Below are positions 45,699 through 50,117 of a stretch of 50,117 nucleotides of DNA, piece by piece. Both the position numbers and the translations under genes were made by a program. How positions within the stretch are numbered: the first letter of the stretch is position 1; the number at the start of each line of letters is the position of its first letter. The notes below the pieces were generated by a model. That model was not told the DNA's origin and searched no databases. It saw only the letters and a list, made by a program, of their open reading frames with translations. This DNA comes from Candidatus Wallbacteria bacterium (GTDB lineage Bacteria > Muiribacteriota > JAQTZZ01): assembly GCA_028687545.1 (NCBI GenBank), contig JAQTZZ010000010.1:1-50117 (forward strand). The letters run 5' to 3'.

Positions 45699-46541
45699 TC
45701 AGAAGTTTGGCATCAGATTTTTCCAGCGCTCGATGATGAAGGGGATGCATTTCGCGAACGAGATGCCCATCGCAATTCCTACTAAGATCAGGACTATGAA
45801 GAATTCCACGAATTTCCGGTTGGCGACCGGCAGAGCGTGCAGCACTGGCAGCAGCCCTGTCCTGAAGTCCTCGGCCAGATTTTCCCGGAAATCCGCAATG
45901 TTCCGACTCTGCAGCAGAATAAAGACAAGCAGGAAAAGCAGCAGCACGACCGAGACATACGCAGGATACTTCACTGCTTCAGGCGCGAACAGGAAACAGC
46001 CGAAAGTGACTGCCAGCATGAACAGCAGTGCGCAGAAACTGCAGATTCCGGAATAGAAATAAAACTTCATCAGTCCGGTTTTCAGGCCTTCCACAGTCAT
46101 CGCATCCGCGGACTTCACTGGTCCGGCAGTGGAAATTGAACTCGCTGACAGCAGTGATACCAAGGATTTGAAGTCAGAATAGGAGTATTTTCCGGAAAAG
46201 GTTTTCCAACGAATCTCAAGCATTCCGTCTGAACAGGCTTTGAGTTCCCCTTTATTCTTCAGATCAGAGCAGAGAGTCAGGGAACTTTTGACCATGTTCT
46301 TCACTATCCGCTCCAGAGTTGAGCGTTCCAGCTTCTTCTCAGCGTCTGAGATAAGTTTCAGGAATTCTGCGAATTCCAAGGAAGTCAGCGTGATGTGCTG
46401 AGGGATTCCGCTCACCTTCCATGAAAAGATGAAAACATTGTCCCTGCGGTTCAGTTCGAAAGGAATTTTACCAGTTTCCGTGCTCACAGATTCTAAATAT
46501 ATATGAAAGTGACGGCTCTGTATAGGCTGCGGTGAATCCAC
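45699..46541 (-). CDS. Three-TM membrane protein of unknown function
   Basis: 280 aa from a GTG at 46541 (no clear ribosome site; a GTG about 18 codons later is an alternative). The first ~150 residues are soluble and mixed alpha/beta (NVFIFSWKVSGIPQHITLTS, LEFAEFLKLISDAEKKL). Three TM helices follow: YFYSGICSFCALLFMLAVTF, YPAYVSVVLLLFLLVFILLQ and VEFFIVLILVGIAMGISFA. No recognised domain. It converges with the ECF operon. Confidence 0.65.
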   Translation of the reverse strand: MDSPQPIQSRHFHIYLESVSTETGKIPFELNRRDNVFIFSWKVSGIPQHITLTSLEFAEFLKLISDAEKKLERSTLERIVKNMVKSSLTLCSDLKNKGELKACSDGMLEIRWKTFSGKYSYSDFKSLVSLLSASSISTAGPVKSADAMTVEGLKTGLMKFYFYSGICSFCALLFMLAVTFGCFLFAPEAVKYPAYVSVVLLLFLLVFILLQSRNIADFRENLAEDFRTGLLPVLHALPVANRKFVEFFIVLILVGIAMGISFAKCIPFIIERWKNLMPNF

Positions 46542-46628
46542 AGCCGGGCTGGGCTTTTAATTATCGAAGATTCCCGTTATCCTTATCAATTAATCTGATT
46601 TATTATTTTCTACTTGCCGGGGGAGAGC

Positions 46629-48335
46629 ATGAACAAACTGATAGAATGCGTTCCTAATTTCAGCGAAGGCCGCGACAGCCGCAAGATCAAGCTGATCACT
46701 GACGCCATCGAGGCAGTATCTGGAGTCAAGCTGATGGACGTGGATATGGGAGCAGCCACAAACAGGACGGTCGTGACAATTGCCGGACCACCGGAAGCTG
46801 TGCTGGAAGCTTCTTTCCAGGGCATCAAAAAGGCTTCTGAAGTAATTGACATGAGAGGTCACCAGGGAGCCCATGCCAGACAGGGAGCCACTGACGTCTG
46901 CCCGTTCATTCCAATTTCAGGGCTGGATTTTACTGAATGCATCGAGCTTTCCAGGAAGCTTGCCGAAAGAGTAGGCCGGGAACTGGAAATCCCTGTGTAT
47001 CTTTACGGAATGTCCGCCACCAGGCCGGAACGGGAAAAACTTCCGGATATCAGAAAAGGCGAATATGAAGCCCTGGAAGAGAAGCTCACAAAACCTGAAT
47101 GGAAACCTGATTATGGCCCAGCAAAATTCAATGCCAGAGCTGGAGCCACTGTAATCGGAGTGCGGAAATTCCTGATCGCCTATAACGTGAATCTGAATAC
47201 CACCAGAAAACAGATCGCCAGCGAGATCGGCAGCATCATCAGGGAATCCGGCAAGGCGGCCAAGGATGACGCAGGAGGCAAGATCAAGGATGCTGAAGGG
47301 AAAGCAGTCAAAAAGCCCGGACTGCTGAAAAACGTGCAGGCCACAGGCTGGTATATCGACGAGTATAAAAGAGCCCAGGTGACGATCAACATCATGGATC
47401 ACGTTGAAACCCCACTGCACATCGTCTATGAAACTGTAAAGGAACAGGCCGAGAAACTCGGTGCCAGGGTGACTGGCAGCGAACTGGTGGGGCTGATTCC
47501 CAAAGACGCCATGCTGGCTGCAGGCCGCTTCTACCTGGACAAGATGGGCCTGACCAGGGCTCTGCCCGAGAAAGAGGTCATCCGCACTGCTGTTTTATCC
47601 ATGGGACTGGCCGAGCTGCAGCCTTTCGACATCGACAAAAAAATTATTGAATACCATTTCAGCGCGAAAGGGCTTAAGGATCTGAAACTTACCGAATTTG
47701 CGGATGAACTGGCCGGAGAGTCCCCGGCCCCTGGCGGAGGTTCTGTAGCCGCACTGCTGGGTAGTCTCTCCGCAGCGCTCACTTCCATGGTTACAAATCT
47801 CACCTATTATAAGAAAGATTATCAGGAATTCCAGAAGCTGATGGGAGATGTCGGTGAGAAAGCCCAGCAGTTGAAACAGGAACTTCTCGAAGCAGTGGAT
47901 GAGGACACTCGCGCCTTTAACCAGATGGCTGCGGCAGGGAAGCTGCCCAAAAATACCGACGAGGAGAAAGCAGCAAGGGCTGAGGCCCTGGAAGAAGCCA
48001 ATAAATACGGCATGACTGTTCCTTGCCAGACCATGGTCAAGTCGCTGGATGCGCTGAGGCTGGTGAGGGAAGTTGCGTTCCATGGGAACAAGAACACCAT
48101 CTCTGATGCCGGAGTGGCTAATCTGTGCGCAATGGCCGGAATCACCGGCGCCTGGTATAACGTCAGGATAAACTCCCCATCAGTAAAGGACAGTGAATTC
48201 GTCTCTGAGATGCTGATAAAATGCGCTAAAATTGTCTCTGAAGCCGAGAAACTGAGCTCTGAAATCCGGACGCAGGTGGAAATGGAGCTACCGGGAAGAG
48301 TGACACCAGCCTCATCCTGCCCTGGATGCCCTTAA
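46629..48335 (+). CDS. ftcD: Bifunctional glutamate formiminotransferase / formimidoyltetrahydrofolate cyclodeaminase
   Basis: 568 aa from ATG 46629, just after GGGGGAG. Residues 1-330 are the formiminotransferase (ECVPNFSEGRDSRKIKLITD, HARQGATDVCPFIPISGL). It carries a Lys/Gly-rich insertion before GWYIDEYKRAQVTINIMDH. Residues about 355-560 are the cyclodeaminase (AGESPAPGGGSVAALLGSLS). The fusion moves the formimino group of formiminoglutamate (histidine breakdown) to tetrahydrofolate and then forms methenyl-THF with ammonia release, channelling the intermediate as in the animal enzyme. Its 3' 110 bp overlap the convergent cyclase gene. No other hut genes are nearby. Confidence 0.95.
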   Translation: MNKLIECVPNFSEGRDSRKIKLITDAIEAVSGVKLMDVDMGAATNRTVVTIAGPPEAVLEASFQGIKKASEVIDMRGHQGAHARQGATDVCPFIPISGLDFTECIELSRKLAERVGRELEIPVYLYGMSATRPEREKLPDIRKGEYEALEEKLTKPEWKPDYGPAKFNARAGATVIGVRKFLIAYNVNLNTTRKQIASEIGSIIRESGKAAKDDAGGKIKDAEGKAVKKPGLLKNVQATGWYIDEYKRAQVTINIMDHVETPLHIVYETVKEQAEKLGARVTGSELVGLIPKDAMLAAGRFYLDKMGLTRALPEKEVIRTAVLSMGLAELQPFDIDKKIIEYHFSAKGLKDLKLTEFADELAGESPAPGGGSVAALLGSLSAALTSMVTNLTYYKKDYQEFQKLMGDVGEKAQQLKQELLEAVDEDTRAFNQMAAAGKLPKNTDEEKAARAEALEEANKYGMTVPCQTMVKSLDALRLVREVAFHGNKNTISDAGVANLCAMAGITGAWYNVRINSPSVKDSEFVSEMLIKCAKIVSEAEKLSSEIRTQVEMELPGRVTPASSCPGCP

Positions 48336-49650
48336 GGTTTGCATAGCGCCTGCAAAGCTTCCCCGGCAGAGTTGTCAGAAATCTTTTCACTGCTTTTTCC
48401 GAACTGACCTGCTCAGTCATCAGTATCTCACCGGCTGAACTGTGCCCCTGCACACGGGATGCAATGTTTACTGTCCTGCCGAAATAGTCCAGATTCCGGT
48501 TGGACGTCACTGCAATGGTCGGGCCTCTGTGCAGGCCTATTTTAACACGGATATCAGCCCCGGATGTTTCGAACACCTCCTGGATCGCGACCGCTGCCCT
48601 GACCGCGTTCAGATTGACGGGAAAAGCAGCCATCACTGCGTCCCCAATGGTTTTGACGATCCCGCCTTCCAGAGCTTTGATGATCCCGGTCATCCGGGAG
48701 AAATGTTCCTTGACCAGCGTAAATGCCCGGCTATCGCCTTTAGCCTCGTACATTCCTGTGGAACCCTTGATGTCAGTAAAAAGGAAGGTCAGGCTCCTGA
48801 TGGCGAAAGAAGTGTCAGGGGAGAGAAATTCACCGGCAAAGAGATCTCTGAAATCCTGCTGTGCTGAAACATAAGCAGCGCTCACCCAGTTATCCCATTG
48901 CCTGTCTTTAATTAAAATGAATCCGTCCAGGGCAGGCAACCTGTTCTCGATCAAGATTTTCGCTTTTCCACTGTAAAATTCATCGCCTTCCAGACTGATC
49001 GTGCTGTCCTCCCTGACAGTGACCAGAAGTTTCTGGTCAGCACGACGCTGTCCGGAAACTCTGATGGTCTTCTTTCCTTCCATTTTTCCAGGAATGTAAA
49101 TAAAGTACGAACCTGATGTAAGTTCTATTTCGCGCTCATACGATTTGTCTGGATAGATGCAGATCCCGATCTCAGATGCTCTGTTTTCCCTGGTTTCCAT
49201 CTCGCTCATTAATTTCAGTTTTTCCCACATGTCCCGCTCATGCCATTCAGGGTAGCTTACCTTGCGGACGTCAGGGTTCACTGTGAAGGTGACCTCCACC
49301 TGGGATTCGAAATCGAGTTCCCAGTCGATCTCGCAGAGATCGCAGTGCGCGGTGCGGGTCAGACCCATCAGATGCTTGTGATATACGGGGACTCCTGTGC
49401 AGGAGGGGCAGTGGATGTCCCAGTTCAGATCAAAGATCCCGAGTCTGGTGGCAAAAAGCAGCGCCCTGAGCATCTGTACCCGTTCGATGCCGTTCTGGTC
49501 AGCCATTCTAAACGGATTGACCTTGTAGCAATCCATGTCTGATCCGGTTGTAACCAGATTTCTTACGGCGGCAAGCGCGGCAGTACTGCAGTCCGAAGTG
49601 GATAGTGTGTTTAGTTTCTCTTTTGATTCCCTGGAAAGAATGATTTTCAT
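48226..49650 (-). CDS. Class III adenylate/guanylate cyclase with DUF5939-like zinc-ribbon region
   Basis: 474 aa. Residues about 78-130 hold a zinc ribbon (CPSC ... HCDLCEIDWELDF) followed by VEVTFTVNPDVRKV, as in DUF5939 cyclases. Residues about 285-450 are the catalytic domain: metal-binding LTFLFTDIKGSTGM and GDAVMAAF, Lys in GGIVKTIGD, and YFGRTVNIASRVQ with the transition-state Asn and Arg. The purine-specificity pair (Lys, Asp in LDYFG) favours ATP. The tail after RMRLVSLFP is extra and lies on the strand opposite the end of ftcD. It has no membrane helix, so it is a cytosolic cAMP-type signalling enzyme. Confidence 0.9.
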   Translation of the reverse strand: MKIILSRESKEKLNTLSTSDCSTAALAAVRNLVTTGSDMDCYKVNPFRMADQNGIERVQMLRALLFATRLGIFDLNWDIHCPSCTGVPVYHKHLMGLTRTAHCDLCEIDWELDFESQVEVTFTVNPDVRKVSYPEWHERDMWEKLKLMSEMETRENRASEIGICIYPDKSYEREIELTSGSYFIYIPGKMEGKKTIRVSGQRRADQKLLVTVREDSTISLEGDEFYSGKAKILIENRLPALDGFILIKDRQWDNWVSAAYVSAQQDFRDLFAGEFLSPDTSFAIRSLTFLFTDIKGSTGMYEAKGDSRAFTLVKEHFSRMTGIIKALEGGIVKTIGDAVMAAFPVNLNAVRAAVAIQEVFETSGADIRVKIGLHRGPTIAVTSNRNLDYFGRTVNIASRVQGHSSAGEILMTEQVSSEKAVKRFLTTLPGKLCRRYANLKGIQGRMRLVSLFPVAPFPPASGFQSSVSRLQRQF

Positions 49651-49821
49651 AAATCCATACTACTGAAAATCTCCATTAAACACCAGCTCCTTTTGTAGCC
49701 AACACATCTCAGTTCATTCCTTGAAAACAGCAGCTTTTTTGGATAGGATAAAAAGGAAGGCACTGCTGAGAGCCAGACAATAAATAAATTCCCCGGTTGA
49801 TGCATTGTCAGGAGGAGGCAT

Positions 49822-50117
49822 ATGAGCGGATGGATGGAAATGGATGCAGACAGGATTTACGAACTAGCCAGGGAAAGGGTGAGGGCTCTCAACCTCAAAA
49901 TCAAGGGGCTGATGCCACCTGCTGACGCCGATCTTTCCAAGCCTCCAGCCGTTAACATCCTCAGGGATGAGATGCATGGCAGAATTGTCAGGCGGGCGGT
50001 GATCACGCTCACTTCAAGGGGCTGCGAATGGGCGCACAGCGAAAAGGGCTCCGGCGGCTGCACCATGTGCGGGCATTATCTGGGAACTACGCGCGGCAGG
50101 AAACCGGACCCTTACGA
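49822..50117 (+). CDS. Radical SAM protein (archaeosine/Elp3-like TIGR01210 type), 3' end cut by window
   Basis: 98 codons visible. GGAGGAGG lies just before ATG 49822. After a helical start (MDADRIYELARERVRALNLK), VITLTSRGCEWAHSEKGSGG, then CTMCGHY, gives the radical SAM iron-sulfur cluster ligands Cys...CxxC with the longer first spacing seen in the TIGR01210/RaSEA-like family. Target unknown; the family includes RNA-modifying enzymes. Confidence 0.8.
   Translation, partial: MSGWMEMDADRIYELARERVRALNLKIKGLMPPADADLSKPPAVNILRDEMHGRIVRRAVITLTSRGCEWAHSEKGSGGCTMCGHYLGTTRGRKPDPY

Overview
The window looks like chromosome from an uncultivated diderm (two-membrane) bacterium of medium GC. The envelope genes point this way: an SLH-domain protein joined by a coiled coil to a predicted outer-membrane barrel, two PorV/UPF0164-like barrel proteins, several lipoproteins, and secreted proteins ending in FlgD/T9SS-like Ig domains. 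That mix recalls deep-branching candidate phyla such as Wallbacteria or Riflebacteria, but this is an impression from gene style; the 16S rRNA gene in the window would settle it. No phage, plasmid, CRISPR or intact insertion sequence was seen.

Layout. 1-1517 (-) is a truncated Ig-like lipoprotein. 1518-2145 holds a dispersed palindromic repeat, a possible 27-codon gene and a terminator. 2146-6096 (+) is a three-gene envelope operon (FlgD-like secreted protein, PorV-like barrel, ComEA-like helix-hairpin-helix fused to a predicted barrel), followed by dtd and a YfiH/LACC1 gene. 7227-8108 (-) is a papain-like protease. 8310-12433 (+) carries an ATP-cone/uridine-kinase-like protein, a soluble nucleotide-sugar dehydratase and a membrane sugar-phosphate transferase. 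12691-13872 (+) is a CBM48-metallophosphatase. 14074-22194 (-) is a tightly overlapping seven-gene envelope operon, the strongest candidate here for an undescribed system. 22277-28057 (-) has uvrC, a clostripain-like protease, two Sel1 proteins, a HEAT-repeat protein and a small zinc-ribbon protein. tmRNA (ssrA) lies at 28237-28594 (-). 28812-30955 (-) is a minor-pilin cluster, followed by an S41 protease (+), a GATase-like secreted protein and a degenerate metallopeptidase-like protein (-). 35098-36421 (+) is an MNT/HEPN toxin-antitoxin-like pair plus a DUF2442 gene in repeat-rich DNA.

36945-41886 (-) is a 16S-23S-5S rRNA operon without spacer tRNAs. Its processing stems are visible, hairpins follow the 5S, and tandem promoter-like units precede the 16S. 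Beyond it lie a methyltransferase, an ECF sigma factor with two membrane-linked partners, a three-TM protein, a fused formiminotransferase-cyclodeaminase, a class III cyclase convergently overlapping it, and the start of a radical SAM gene.

How the genes relate. The common theme is the envelope. Two operons each pair a FlgD-like secreted protein with a PorV-like barrel, and the larger one adds SLH-peptidoglycan anchoring and CBM48-type glycan-binding modules with no glycoside hydrolase beside them. Starts were moved from the longest reading frame wherever a Shine-Dalgarno sequence and signal peptide supported a later codon. All functional names rest on motif recognition by eye; no database search was run.
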